A DNA stretch of 64,000 bases from Lysobacterales bacterium (lineage in GTDB: Bacteria; Pseudomonadota; Gammaproteobacteria; Xanthomonadales; Ahniellaceae): positions 124,001 to 188,000 of the forward strand of contig JACPFU010000003.1 of the NCBI GenBank assembly GCA_016182785.1. Direction: 5' to 3'. A model generated the notes under the pieces. That model saw only the letters and a list, made by a program, of their open reading frames with translations, was not told the origin of the DNA and did not search any database. The position numbers and the translations under genes are program-made. Shown in pieces: positions 8,040-17,061 of the stretch; the stretch's first letter is position 1, and each line of letters opens with the position of its first letter.

Positions 8040-10076
8040 TCAAAGCTCGTCCCAACCGGCCTTGGGCTGGAAGCGGGTTCCGTACTTCGCTGCCAGCGCC
8101 TGCAGTCGTGCCTTCAAGGCCGCGGCGCCACTGTCGCGGATGTGCTGGATCGGGCCACCGCGGAATGGCGCGAATCCGGTGCCGAAGATGATCCCGGCAT
8201 CGAGCCGCTCGGCGTCATCGACGACGCGCTCGTGCAGGCAGGCGACGGCTTCGTTCAGGAACGCGAGGATCATCCGGTCCTCGAGATCGTCCGCCGCGCG
8301 GTAGTCGGCGGGTACTTCCGGTTTCTGCGCGCGGCCGTCCTGCCAGCGGTAGAAGCCCTCGCCGTCCTTCTTGCCGCGCTTGCCGGCCGCGATCATCGAC
8401 TGCAGCTTTTCCGGAATCGAGATGCCGAGGAACGGGCACAGCACCTTGGCCACCCCGGTCGCCACGTCGAGTCCGACCGTGTCCATCAGTTCGATCGGAC
8501 CCATCGGCATGCCGAACTTCTTCGCGGTGCGGTCGATGATCGGGCCGGGCACGCCCTCCGCGTACAGCGTCGCCGCTTCCAGCAGGTAGGGGAACAACAC
8601 GCGATTGACCAGGAACCCGGGCGAGGTCGCGACCGGTACCGGCAGCTTGTCGATGGCTTTCGCAAAGGCGGCGATGCGTGCTTCGATGGCCGGTTCCAGG
8701 CCGTCGTGACGCACGATTTCGACCAGTGGCATCATCGCCACCGGGTTGAAGTAGTGCAGGCCGACGAAGCGCTGCGGAGCGGCGAGCTGCGCCCGCAGTT
8801 CGGTGAGCGGAATGCTCGAGGTATTGCTGGCCAGGATCGCGGTCGGCTTCATCCGCGGTTCCAGGTTCGCGTACAGCGCGCGCTTGGCGTCGAGGTTCTC
8901 GAAGATCGCTTCGATGACCAGATCCGCCTCCGGAACCTTGGCGGACTCGACATCGGCGACCAGGCGCGCGCGTACCGGCGCGATGCGGTCTTCGGTCTTC
9001 AGTTTTTTCGCGAACAGTTCCTCGGCGCGCTTCAGTGCCGGCTCGATGAACTTCATCTCGCGGTCTTGCAGGCTGACGCCAAATCCCTGCAGGGCGCACC
9101 AGGCGGCGATGTCGCCGCCCATGACGCCGGCACCGATCACGTGCACGTGGCGGATGCCATGTTCGGCGCCGCCGCCGAGGCCCTTGAGCATCTCCTGCAG
9201 GAAGAAGATGCGGACCAGGTTGCGTGCGGTCGCGGTCGCGGCGAGCTTCGCCACCGAATTCGGCTCGGCCGCCAGACCCCGCGCCACGCTGCCGCCGTGG
9301 CGCCGCCAGAATTCGATCATCGCGAACGGCGCCGGGTAGTGCTTCGGGTCGGCCTTGCGCGCGACCTGCTTGCGCATCTGCGGTGCGAGGATCTGGCGGG
9401 TCAGCCACCGGTTCGATAGCCACACCTTGACGCGCTGCGCGAGAGGTCGTGCGGCGCCGCGCAGCGCGAGTTCGGTCGCCTTGGCCGGCAACTCCGCCGC
9501 CGAGCACACCTTGTCGACCAGGCCGATCGCGCGCGCATTGCTTGCACTGAGGCCGCGTCCGGTCAGCATCATGTCGAACGCGGCCGGTGCACCGACCAGG
9601 TGCGGCAGACGCGCGGTACCGCCCCAGCCCGGCTGGATGCCGAGCTTGACTTCGGGCACGCCGAGCCGGGTCTTCGGGTCGTCGCTGGCGATGCGGTAGC
9701 GGCATGCCAGCGCGAGTTCCAGGCCACCACCCATGCAGTGGCCGTGGATCGCGGCGACCGTGGGCATCGGCAACGCGGCGAGCCGGGCGAACACGCGGTG
9801 TCCGCGGCGGATCGCGTCGAGCGTTTCGCCGCGCTCGGCGAAGGCGCGGAATTCGCGAACGTCGGCCCCGGCGATGAATCCGGCGGCCTTTGCCGAACGC
9901 AGGATCACCGCGCGCGGCGGTTCGATGCGGATGCGTTCGATCAGTGCATCGAGCTCTTCCAGCACCTCGCGCGACAGGCTGTTGACCGATTCCCCGGCGC
10001 GGTCGAGCAGCAGCGTGAGGACGCGGTCGCCGGCGAGTTCGAAGGTCCAGTGGCGGGGGCGCAATCCTTGGAACAT
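8040..10076 (-). CDS. fadJ: FadJ-type enoyl-CoA hydratase / 3-hydroxyacyl-CoA dehydrogenase
   Basis: 678 residues. The N-terminal crotonase domain (1 to about 190) has the oxyanion-hole segment HGHCMGGGLE with Glu120 and the PEV glutamate at about 142. The NAD-binding domain has GAGVMGG at 315-321, and the dehydrogenase part has GLHYFNP and SPGFLVNRV. It should catalyse two consecutive beta-oxidation steps on acyl-CoAs in the cytoplasm. ATG 10076 is preferred over an upstream in-frame ATG because GAGG precedes it and the fold begins at once. No thiolase gene is adjacent, so FadJ versus FadB-like use is uncertain. It diverges from the gene at 10171 with 94 nt between. Confidence 0.88.
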   Translation of the reverse strand: MFQGLRPRHWTFELAGDRVLTLLLDRAGESVNSLSREVLEELDALIERIRIEPPRAVILRSAKAAGFIAGADVREFRAFAERGETLDAIRRGHRVFARLAALPMPTVAAIHGHCMGGGLELALACRYRIASDDPKTRLGVPEVKLGIQPGWGGTARLPHLVGAPAAFDMMLTGRGLSASNARAIGLVDKVCSAAELPAKATELALRGAARPLAQRVKVWLSNRWLTRQILAPQMRKQVARKADPKHYPAPFAMIEFWRRHGGSVARGLAAEPNSVAKLAATATARNLVRIFFLQEMLKGLGGGAEHGIRHVHVIGAGVMGGDIAAWCALQGFGVSLQDREMKFIEPALKRAEELFAKKLKTEDRIAPVRARLVADVESAKVPEADLVIEAIFENLDAKRALYANLEPRMKPTAILASNTSSIPLTELRAQLAAPQRFVGLHYFNPVAMMPLVEIVRHDGLEPAIEARIAAFAKAIDKLPVPVATSPGFLVNRVLFPYLLEAATLYAEGVPGPIIDRTAKKFGMPMGPIELMDTVGLDVATGVAKVLCPFLGISIPEKLQSMIAAGKRGKKDGEGFYRWQDGRAQKPEVPADYRAADDLEDRMILAFLNEAVACLHERVVDDAERLDAGIIFGTGFAPFRGGPIQHIRDSGAAALKARLQALAAKYGTRFQPKAGWDEL

Positions 10077-10170
10077 GGGGAAACCTCGTGGCCTTGACGG
10101 CAGGGGACCGCGATCTTCCCGGCCCGGGCTGCGTCTGGTCAATCGCGTTGCGCGAGGCTATGGTTGGCGC

Positions 10171-10680
10171 ATGAGCGCAGAGACTCGAGTCGGCACCACC
10201 TCGGAAGCGACGTCACTTTTCGTGACGCCGAAGCTGTACGACGAGATCACCGAATGCGACAAGCACCTGATCGTGATCGAGTCGCCGCGGGTGGACGACA
10301 TCATGGCCCAGTTCCGCCAGTTCGCGATGCGCAGCGGCAATTCGGTCTATCACTGGTCGGAAGGCGCCGGGATCGTGTCCATGCGCGAGAGCGAGCTGGC
10401 GGTTCCCGGGAGCCAGCGCATCCATGAAGCGCTGCGCCACATCCAGAACAGCCTGCACGTTGGCGTCTACATCTTCACCGGCTTCGCCAAGCTGCTGCGC
10501 CCGCCGGTAAGCGGGGTGCTGCGGCAGCTGGCCAAGCAGCAAGGACAGGCGCGCAAGCTCGTCTTCATCGACACCAAGGTGCGCATGCCCGAGGGGCTGG
10601 ATGCGCTGGTGCATCGGATCGTGCACGACATCGATTCCAAGCGCCCGCCGCGGTTGCGCGACGGGCGCTGGGTGACTTGA
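10171..10680 (+). CDS. hypothetical protein resembling the Ycf46 N-terminal domain
   Basis: 169 residues, cytoplasmic, without signal or membrane segment. The pattern HLIVIESPRVDDIMAQFRQF, a serine/glycine turn with VYHWSEGAG, and later YIFTGFAKLL and RKLVFIDTKVRMPEGL resembles the ATPase-dead N-terminal half of Ycf46-type AAA proteins (position-specific likeness seen by eye). No Walker motif follows and no AAA domain is present. It ends 7 nt before a GGDEF/EAL gene, so the two are probably cotranscribed. A role in protein-protein contact with that signalling protein is an inference only. Confidence 0.6.
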   Translation: MSAETRVGTTSEATSLFVTPKLYDEITECDKHLIVIESPRVDDIMAQFRQFAMRSGNSVYHWSEGAGIVSMRESELAVPGSQRIHEALRHIQNSLHVGVYIFTGFAKLLRPPVSGVLRQLAKQQGQARKLVFIDTKVRMPEGLDALVHRIVHDIDSKRPPRLRDGRWVT

Positions 10681-10687
10681 GGCGGAC

Positions 10688-13276
10688 ATGGCGAACGGAG
10701 CGGTACTTCTTCTCGTCAACGAGCGCGGCGATCGCCGCCTGCTGTGGGAGTTGCTGGACGGCCAGGAGTTCGAGGCCATCTACGCGGCCAAGGACGTCGC
10801 ACAGGCGCGTTCGGTGCTGGCGCAGGACGGTGCCATCGAGTTGATCGTGCTCGAACTGTCCGAGGACGACGCCGAAGTGCGTGCGTTCTGTGCCGAGCTG
10901 GCGCACGACCCGCGGACCGCGGCGACGCCGGTACTGGCAGTGAGCGCTGTCGAGCCAGGAAAACACTGGCCCCAGGCCGCGCCCGCGAACGTGCGCGGCT
11001 GGCTGCATTCGCCGGTCGATTCCGCCGATGCTCTGGCGCGCATCCAGATGGCGATGGCACCGACCGAGCCGACGACTGCGCTGGTCCAGGCCGAGCCGGG
11101 CGCAGCTGACGAGGACTATCGGTTCGCGTTCGATGCCAGCCTCGACGAGCTGCTGGTCTCCGACCCGGAGAGCGGGCAGGTGCTGGATGCCAACCCGACC
11201 TTCCTGCGGCAGTCCGGATTCTCGCTGGCGCAGGTGCGCACGCAGACCATCGACCAGCTCGACCTCACGCATCGCGGTGACGCCCGCCGCGAGTTGATGC
11301 AGCTGGCGCAGCGCCAGGGCAGCGTGCGCACGCGCCAGATGACGCCACGGGCGGACGGGCGTCGGGTGGCGGTGGAAGCGGTCTCCTGCCCGGTGCGCGT
11401 CGGCGGCAGGCTGTGCCTGCTGACGGCGCTGCGGCCGATCCCGCCGGACGCAGTCGGTCGCCCGTTCGGAGAGTTCCTGGACATGCTCTGGAGCCAGCGC
11501 GGCAGCGACGGGCTGGCCAAGTCGCTGACGCAGCGCCTGATCGAGTGGGCCAAGTTCGATTTCCTGCATCTGGTGGCACAGCGCGCCGAGACCGGCGAGG
11601 ACGGCGACCTGGTGGTCAGCTTCCAGCGGCCCGGCCTGCCGCCGGTGATCGGTGAGCACCTGCGCAACGCCGCGCTGCGCAAGGTCGTCAATGGCGATGC
11701 CTTCGCCGTCCATGCCGATGCCTGGAAGGCGCTTGGCGGCGAAGCGATCGCGAACTCCTACCGGTTCGAGTCGCTGATCGGCATCCCGTTGCGCGACGAG
11801 CGCCAGGTCGTGGTCGGGGGCATGGTCTGCGCCGGGCGCCAGGTCATCGCCGAGGATTCCGGGCTGGTGCAGGCGGCGCGCTCGGTCGTGGCCAGACTGT
11901 CGATCGAGCTCGAGATCGAACGCGCGCACGAGCTGGGCCGAGCCAAGGGCCTGCAGGATTCGTTGACCGGTCTGCCGAACCGCCTGCTGTTCAACGACCG
12001 GCTGGAGACCACGATCAAGGAAGCGCACCGCACCGGCGAGTGCTTCGCGGTGCTGTTCGTCGATCTGGATCGCTTCAAGACGGTCAACGACAGTCTTGGC
12101 CATGGCGTCGGCGACGAGCTGCTGATCGCGGTGTCCAAGCGCCTGCGTGCCTGCGTGCGTGGCAGCGACACGGTGGCGCGCTATGCCGGCGACGAATTCA
12201 CGCTGATCCTGCGCCACATCGTGCAGCGCGACGACGTGCTGCGCATCGCCGACAAGATCTGCCGCGTGCTGGAAACGCCGCTGACCCTCGGTGACGGGCG
12301 CGAACTGCACATCACCTCGTCGATCGGCATCAGCTTCTATCCGGACGATGCCACCACCGCCGAGAAGATGCTGAAGCATGCCGACATCGCGATGTACAAC
12401 GTCAAGGGCATGGGCCGCAACAGCTTCCAGGCCTACGTCGCGGTGCCCGAGGAGTCGCACCAGCAACGGCTGTCGCTGGAGACCAAGCTGCGCGTGGCCG
12501 AACGCAACAACGAATTGCGTGCGTACTACCAGCCGCAGGTGAACGCGGTCACCGAGGACATCATCGGCATGGAGGCGCTGATCCGCTGGGAGCACCCCGA
12601 GCTCGGCATGATCTCGCCCGGATTCTTCATCCCGCTGGCCGAGGACAACGGCCTGATCGTGCCGATCGGCGAGTGGATGCTGCGCACCGCCTGCGCCGAC
12701 ACCAAGCGTTGGCACGACAAGTTCGGGGTGCCGCTGCGCATCTCGGTGAACCTCTCGGCGCTGCAACTGCGCCAGCCGAACCTGGTCGAGGTGGTGCAGC
12801 GCGTGGTCACCGAGACCGGGCTGGATCCGAACCACCTCGAGCTGGAGGTGACCGAGAGCATCAACGTCAAGACCATCCCGAACCTGATCGAAACGCTGCA
12901 GGGACTGCGCGACATGGGTTGCTCGATCGCGATCGACGACTTCGGCACCGGACAGAGTTCGCTCGACTACATCAAGCGCTTCCCGGCCGACCGCATCAAG
13001 ATCGACCAGACCTTCGTGCGCAACATCGGCGTCGACCCGGACGACGAGGCGATCGTGCGCGCCACCATCAACATGGCCCAGCACCTCAATCGCGGCGTGA
13101 TTGCCGAGGGCGTCGAGTACGAGGAGCACCTGAATTTCCTGCGCGAGCATGGTTGCGAGGAGTTGCAGGGCTACCTGTTCTGCCGCCCGCTCCCGGCCAG
13201 TTCCTTCGAGAACCTGATGGCCGAGCGCCAGCGCCTGATCGAGGGCGGACCGGTGGAAGCCGCGGAGCTGACTTGA
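10688..13276 (+). CDS. REC-like/PAS/GAF/GGDEF/EAL cyclic-di-GMP protein
   Basis: 862 residues. An N-terminal receiver-like domain (about 5-120) is degenerate: the phosphoacceptor position reads Glu56 (LIVLEL) and the usual C-terminal Lys is missing. A PAS domain follows at about 138-245, a GAF-like domain at about 255-410, GGDEF at about 418-580 with AGDEF at 500-504, and EAL at about 595-845 with Glu629 in EALIRW. EAL metal-site motifs (NLSALQL, EVTESIN, DDFGTG, KIDQTF, AEGVE, QGYLF) are intact, so phosphodiesterase activity is likely; AGDEF cyclases are often still active. GAGG lies 7 nt before the ATG. It makes or breaks c-di-GMP at the membrane-free cytoplasmic level. Confidence 0.9.
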   Translation: MANGAVLLLVNERGDRRLLWELLDGQEFEAIYAAKDVAQARSVLAQDGAIELIVLELSEDDAEVRAFCAELAHDPRTAATPVLAVSAVEPGKHWPQAAPANVRGWLHSPVDSADALARIQMAMAPTEPTTALVQAEPGAADEDYRFAFDASLDELLVSDPESGQVLDANPTFLRQSGFSLAQVRTQTIDQLDLTHRGDARRELMQLAQRQGSVRTRQMTPRADGRRVAVEAVSCPVRVGGRLCLLTALRPIPPDAVGRPFGEFLDMLWSQRGSDGLAKSLTQRLIEWAKFDFLHLVAQRAETGEDGDLVVSFQRPGLPPVIGEHLRNAALRKVVNGDAFAVHADAWKALGGEAIANSYRFESLIGIPLRDERQVVVGGMVCAGRQVIAEDSGLVQAARSVVARLSIELEIERAHELGRAKGLQDSLTGLPNRLLFNDRLETTIKEAHRTGECFAVLFVDLDRFKTVNDSLGHGVGDELLIAVSKRLRACVRGSDTVARYAGDEFTLILRHIVQRDDVLRIADKICRVLETPLTLGDGRELHITSSIGISFYPDDATTAEKMLKHADIAMYNVKGMGRNSFQAYVAVPEESHQQRLSLETKLRVAERNNELRAYYQPQVNAVTEDIIGMEALIRWEHPELGMISPGFFIPLAEDNGLIVPIGEWMLRTACADTKRWHDKFGVPLRISVNLSALQLRQPNLVEVVQRVVTETGLDPNHLELEVTESINVKTIPNLIETLQGLRDMGCSIAIDDFGTGQSSLDYIKRFPADRIKIDQTFVRNIGVDPDDEAIVRATINMAQHLNRGVIAEGVEYEEHLNFLREHGCEELQGYLFCRPLPASSFENLMAERQRLIEGGPVEAAELT

Positions 13277-13301
13277 ACTTCTGCGCGCACCCGCGGTCTA
13301 T
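13275..13301 (+). promoter_or_regulatory. candidate sigma-E type promoter upstream of rpoE
   Basis: GAACTT (13275-13280, preceded by T) and TCTAT (13297-13301) are spaced by 16 nt, close to the RpoE consensus GGAACTT-N16-TCTGA. The -35 overlaps the stop codon of the preceding gene. This would give autoregulation of rpoE with a leader of about 115 nt. Confidence 0.45.
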
Positions 13302-13424
13302 GGCCCCGAATCCAACTTCCGGGACCATGCGATGCCAGTCAGTCTGTCCCTTGTCCAGCGCTCCGTGGGCGTCTCGCCGCTCGCGGTGGTGATGCCGCCG
13401 CAGTCCGTACCCGGAGCTCCGCGC

Positions 13425-14027
13425 ATGAGCGAGGCCGACGCCGATCTGGAACTGGTACGACGCGTCCAGGCGGGGCAGAAGAATGCCTTCGACCTGCTCG
13501 TGCGCAAGTACCAGCACAAGGTGTTCGCGATCATCTCGCGCTACATCCACAACCACGCCGAAGCCCAGGATGTGGCCCAGGACACCTTCCTGCGTGCCTA
13601 CCGAGCGCTCGGCAATTTCCGCGGCGAGAGCGCGTTCTACACCTGGCTGTACACGATCGCGACCAACACCGCCAAGAACCACCTGGTGGCGATGGGCCGG
13701 CGTCCGCCCGGAGACGACATCCAGATCGACGATGCCGCCCAGTTCGAGACGGCGATGCGGCTGCGCGACCCGGCCACGCCGGAACGCGAGCTGATGCGCC
13801 AGGAAATCGAACGCGCCGTGACCACGGCGGTGGCGCGCCTGCCGGAAGAACTGCGGCGCGCGATCACCATGCGCGAAGTGGATGGACTCAGCTACGAGGA
13901 GATCGCCAAGGCCATGGACTGCCCGATCGGAACCGTGCGATCGCGCATCTTCCGTGCGCGCGACGCCATCGACCAGAACCTGCGGCCGCTCCTCGACAGC
14001 CGCGAAACCGGATTGGAAGCGGTATGA
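13425..14027 (+). CDS. rpoE: RNA polymerase sigma factor RpoE (AlgU-type)
   Basis: 200 residues from ATG 13425, which matches the RpoE N-terminus (MSEADADLELVRRVQAGQ) and has GGAG upstream; a longer in-frame start at 13332 is less likely. Region 2 reads EAQDVAQDTFLRAYRAL and region 4 reads LSYEEIAKAMDCPIGTVRSR, both typical of ECF group sigma-E. It directs the envelope-stress regulon. The stop overlaps the rseA start (ATGA), and rseA, rseB and degP follow, which fixes the identity. Confidence 0.96.
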   Translation: MSEADADLELVRRVQAGQKNAFDLLVRKYQHKVFAIISRYIHNHAEAQDVAQDTFLRAYRALGNFRGESAFYTWLYTIATNTAKNHLVAMGRRPPGDDIQIDDAAQFETAMRLRDPATPERELMRQEIERAVTTAVARLPEELRRAITMREVDGLSYEEIAKAMDCPIGTVRSRIFRARDAIDQNLRPLLDSRETGLEAV

Positions 14028-14641
14028 ACGACGAAAGCGTACGCGAGCAACTGTCGTCCCTGATGGACGGCGAACTGGCCCCCGACAGCGCGCGGTTCCT
14101 GAGCAAGCGCCTCGGCAATGATCCCGAACTGGCCGCCACCTGGGAGCGCTGGCACGTGCTGCGCGACAGCCTGCGCCAACAGGGCACCCTCGCGCCGGTG
14201 GATCTGTGCGCGCGCGTGCGTGAAGCGATCGCCGACGAATCGCCGGCGCCGGTGGTCAGTGCGTCTTCCGGCCGGGTCTGGCGCGGCCTGGCCGGTGGCG
14301 CCATCGCCGCCGGGGTGGCGGTGGTCGCCTTGCTGTTCGGACAGCCGCGGCCGGGTATCGAGGTTTCGTCCGAGGCAAGCGAAGCGACGCTCGCGCACGT
14401 GGCGCCCGTCACCACCACCGACCTGACGCCGAACTGGCGGCTCTCGCCGGTGGCCGATCGCCAGAGCTACGTACTGGCGCCGCCGCAGGTGGGCAGCGAG
14501 TTCGATGGCTACTTCGTCGAGCATGGGCTTGCCAGCGGCAGCGCCGGCGCGCTCGGCGTGGTGTCCTACGTTCCGGTGGTGGCGATGCCGGCCACGCGCG
14601 AAGGCGGCGACGTCGCGCGCCCGGGAAACTCCACGCGTTGA
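14024..14641 (+). CDS. rseA: anti-sigma-E factor RseA
   Basis: 205 residues. The cytoplasmic N-terminal domain begins MNDESVREQLSSLMDGEL, the RseA/MucA sigma-binding signature, up to about residue 75. One membrane segment lies at about 88-106, followed by a periplasmic tail that should be cut by DegS- and RseP-like proteases under stress. It overlaps rpoE by 4 nt and is followed within 2 nt by rseB. The periplasmic tail is short, as usual in this order. Confidence 0.93.
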   Translation: MNDESVREQLSSLMDGELAPDSARFLSKRLGNDPELAATWERWHVLRDSLRQQGTLAPVDLCARVREAIADESPAPVVSASSGRVWRGLAGGAIAAGVAVVALLFGQPRPGIEVSSEASEATLAHVAPVTTTDLTPNWRLSPVADRQSYVLAPPQVGSEFDGYFVEHGLASGSAGALGVVSYVPVVAMPATREGGDVARPGNSTR

Positions 14642-14643
14642 GC

Positions 14644-15519
14644 ATGAACAGGTTCCTGGCCCGGCTGTCGTGGTTGCTGCTGGCGCTGGCCCATGCCGCG
14701 CCGGCGCCTGCCGCGGACGCGCTCGGCCTGCTCGTCTCGGCGCAACAGGCGCAGGCGACGCGCTCGTTCGAGGGCGTGGTCGTGTTCATGCACGACGGCC
14801 GCTTCGACGCGGTGCGCGTGGTGCACCGGCCGGGCGGCAGCGGGTACGAGCAACTGGCGACGCTGAGCGGCATGCCGCGCGCGCTGTTTCGCGACGCCCG
14901 CGAGGTGCGCATCGAGTCGCCAGGCCGCGAGCAGCGTCTGGCCCCGACCGGATTCGCCGCGCCCGCATTCGATGCAGCGCGGGTCGCGGCCAGCTATCGC
15001 CTGGACGACGTCGCCGAGGAGCGCATCGCCGGATTCAGCGCGCGCATCGTCGATGCCGTGGCGCGCGATGCAGTACGCCATTCGCAGCGCCTCTGGATCA
15101 ATCCGGACAACGGCCTGCTGATGGGTTTCGCGCTGGTCGGACCGCGTCGCGAGACGTTGCAGCAGGTCATGTTCACGTCGCTGGTCGTCGACCCGCGCCA
15201 GGATGCCGCCGCGCCGGTAGTCGCCGCACCGGCAGTGGTCGACGATCTGGCGCTGGCCTGGCCGCAAGGATTTCGCCTGGTCGCGGTGCGCGAGCAGGAC
15301 GGGCGGCGCAACCTGATGCTGAGCGATGGACTGGCGATGATCACGCTGTATCTGGAGCAGCGCGCCGATGCGATCGACCGCCTGACCACCCTGCGCCGCG
15401 GAGCGACGCAGCTGGCCTCGCGCCAGATCGGGCGGCGGCGTGTGGTGGTGATCGGCGAGGTGCCGCTGGCGACCGCCGTGGATCTGGCCAACAGCACCGC
15501 CCAGGCTTTGAACGATTGA
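14644..15519 (+). CDS. rseB: periplasmic sigma-E regulator RseB (MucB)
   Basis: 291 residues with a Sec signal peptide (MNRFLARLSWLLLALAHAAP, cleavage near Ala-Pro-Ala-Ala). The mature part matches MucB/RseB: SFEGVVVFMHDGRFDAVRVVH near the start (LolA-like lipid-binding domain) and a smaller C-terminal domain beginning near residue 200. RseB shields RseA from cleavage and senses mislocalised lipopolysaccharide or outer-membrane proteins. ATG 14644 is preferred to TTG 14638. Its place between rseA and degP is standard. Confidence 0.92.
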   Translation: MNRFLARLSWLLLALAHAAPAPAADALGLLVSAQQAQATRSFEGVVVFMHDGRFDAVRVVHRPGGSGYEQLATLSGMPRALFRDAREVRIESPGREQRLAPTGFAAPAFDAARVAASYRLDDVAEERIAGFSARIVDAVARDAVRHSQRLWINPDNGLLMGFALVGPRRETLQQVMFTSLVVDPRQDAAAPVVAAPAVVDDLALAWPQGFRLVAVREQDGRRNLMLSDGLAMITLYLEQRADAIDRLTTLRRGATQLASRQIGRRRVVVIGEVPLATAVDLANSTAQALND

Positions 15520-15571
15520 ACGGCCGCGCCGTGCGGCGCCGGCCATTGAACCCAGCAAGGAGTAACTGTCC

Positions 15572-16972
15572 ATGTGGAAGCGTTGTCTGCAGATCGGGGT
15601 CCTGGTCCTGGCGCTGGCGGAATCGCCGCTGCGCGCGCAAGGCTTGCCCGATTTCACGCAACTGGTCGAGCGCAACGCGCCGGCCGTGGTCAACATCACT
15701 GCGCGCAAGGAGGCCGCCAGCGGCGAGGATCCGTCGCAGCTGAGCGAGGAGGAGGTTCCGGAGATCTTTCGCCGCTTCTTCGGCGACCCGCGCCAGTTGC
15801 AGCGCCCCGATCGGGGCGAGCGCGTGTCCGGCGGTTCGGGGTTCATCATTTCCGCCGACGGCTATCTGCTGACCAACCACCATGTCGTCGACGGTGCCGA
15901 CGAGGTCACGGTGCGGCTCAAGGATCGCCGCGAGTTCAAGGCCAAGGTCATCGGCAGCGACCAGCAGAGCGACGTCGCCCTGCTCAAGATCGAGGCCAGC
16001 GGACTGACCGCGGCGACGCTCGGCGACTCATCGAAGCTGAAGCCGGGCCAGTGGGTGGTCGCGATCGGTTCGCCCTACAACCTCGACTTCTCGGTCACCG
16101 CGGGCATCGTCAGCGCGGTCGGGCGCAATCTTGGCGACGACCAGCGCTACGTGCCCTTCATCCAGAACGATGCAGCGATCAACCGCGGCAATTCCGGCGG
16201 CCCGCTGTTCAACCTCGATGGACAGGTGGTCGGGATCAACTCGCAGATCTTCTCGAATACCGGCGGTTCGATCGGCCTGAGCTTCGCGATCCCGATCGAC
16301 TATGCCAACCAGGTCGTGGCGCAGTTGCGCGCCAAGGGCAGGGTGTCGCGCGGCTACCTCGGCGTGGCGCTGGAGGAAGTCGATTCGGTCAAGGCCAAGG
16401 CGCTTGGCCTGTCGCGGGTCACCGGCGCGCTGGTGAATCAGGTCAACAAGGACACGCCGGCCGCACGCGCCGGGCTGAAGGAGGGTGACGTCATCGTCAG
16501 CGTCGATGGCAACCGCATCGAGCGCTCGGGCGATCTGCCGCCGGTCATCGGTGCCACCGCCCCGGGCACGCGGGTGCACCTTGGCATCGTGCGCGACGGC
16601 AAGCCGCTGACGGTACCGCTGGTCATCGGCGAGCTTCCGGGCAATCTGGGCGCAGGCAACGTCGCGCCGGGTTCCGCGCAACCCCCGGCGCAGAGCGATG
16701 CGCTCGGTCTGGTGGTGCGCGAACTCAACGACGACGAGCGGGCGCAGTCGGGGATCGAGAACGGAGTGCTGATCGAGGCGGTGACCGGGACTGCCGCGCG
16801 CCGCGTGGGTCTGCGCGCGGGAGACGTCGTCCTCATGGTCGGGCGCAAGCGCGTCAACACCGCCGCAGAGTTCAAGGCTGCGGCGGGCGCGGTGGCGAAG
16901 GGCGAGGCGGCGATGCTGCTGGTGCGTCGGGGCGGGGTCAATTCGTTCATCGCGCTGCCACCCGGGGATTGA
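15572..16972 (+). CDS. degP: Do-family periplasmic serine protease (DegP/MucD)
   Basis: 466 residues with a signal peptide of about 23 residues. The trypsin-like triad is complete: His104 in TNHHVVDGADEV, Asp134 in SDVALL and Ser208 in RGNSGGP. Two PDZ domains follow (about 265-355 and 375-460), as in DegP/MucD, so it should be an ATP-independent protease and chaperone of the periplasm. AAGGAG precedes the ATG. It closes the rpoE-rseA-rseB set, as mucD does in pseudomonads, and is likely a member of the regulon controlled by the upstream sigma factor. Confidence 0.95.
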   Translation: MWKRCLQIGVLVLALAESPLRAQGLPDFTQLVERNAPAVVNITARKEAASGEDPSQLSEEEVPEIFRRFFGDPRQLQRPDRGERVSGGSGFIISADGYLLTNHHVVDGADEVTVRLKDRREFKAKVIGSDQQSDVALLKIEASGLTAATLGDSSKLKPGQWVVAIGSPYNLDFSVTAGIVSAVGRNLGDDQRYVPFIQNDAAINRGNSGGPLFNLDGQVVGINSQIFSNTGGSIGLSFAIPIDYANQVVAQLRAKGRVSRGYLGVALEEVDSVKAKALGLSRVTGALVNQVNKDTPAARAGLKEGDVIVSVDGNRIERSGDLPPVIGATAPGTRVHLGIVRDGKPLTVPLVIGELPGNLGAGNVAPGSAQPPAQSDALGLVVRELNDDERAQSGIENGVLIEAVTGTAARRVGLRAGDVVLMVGRKRVNTAAEFKAAAGAVAKGEAAMLLVRRGGVNSFIALPPGD

Positions 16973-17028
16973 GCCGGCGCCGGATCGGTCCCGCTTCGTG
17001 CGATAATCCGCCATCCCCTTGAATGAGT

Positions 17029-17051
17029 GGCCCCGGCTTCGCGCCGGGGCC
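17029..17051 (+). terminator. strong hairpin between degP and lepA
   Basis: A 9-bp perfect stem GGCCCCGGC / GCCGGGGCC with loop TTCGC. Only TTGG follows, then the lepA start codon 10 nt later, so it may act as an attenuator or leader structure rather than a plain terminator. GATAAT at 17002-17007 could be a -10 for lepA. Confidence 0.5.
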
Positions 17052-17061
17052 TTGGTATTGC

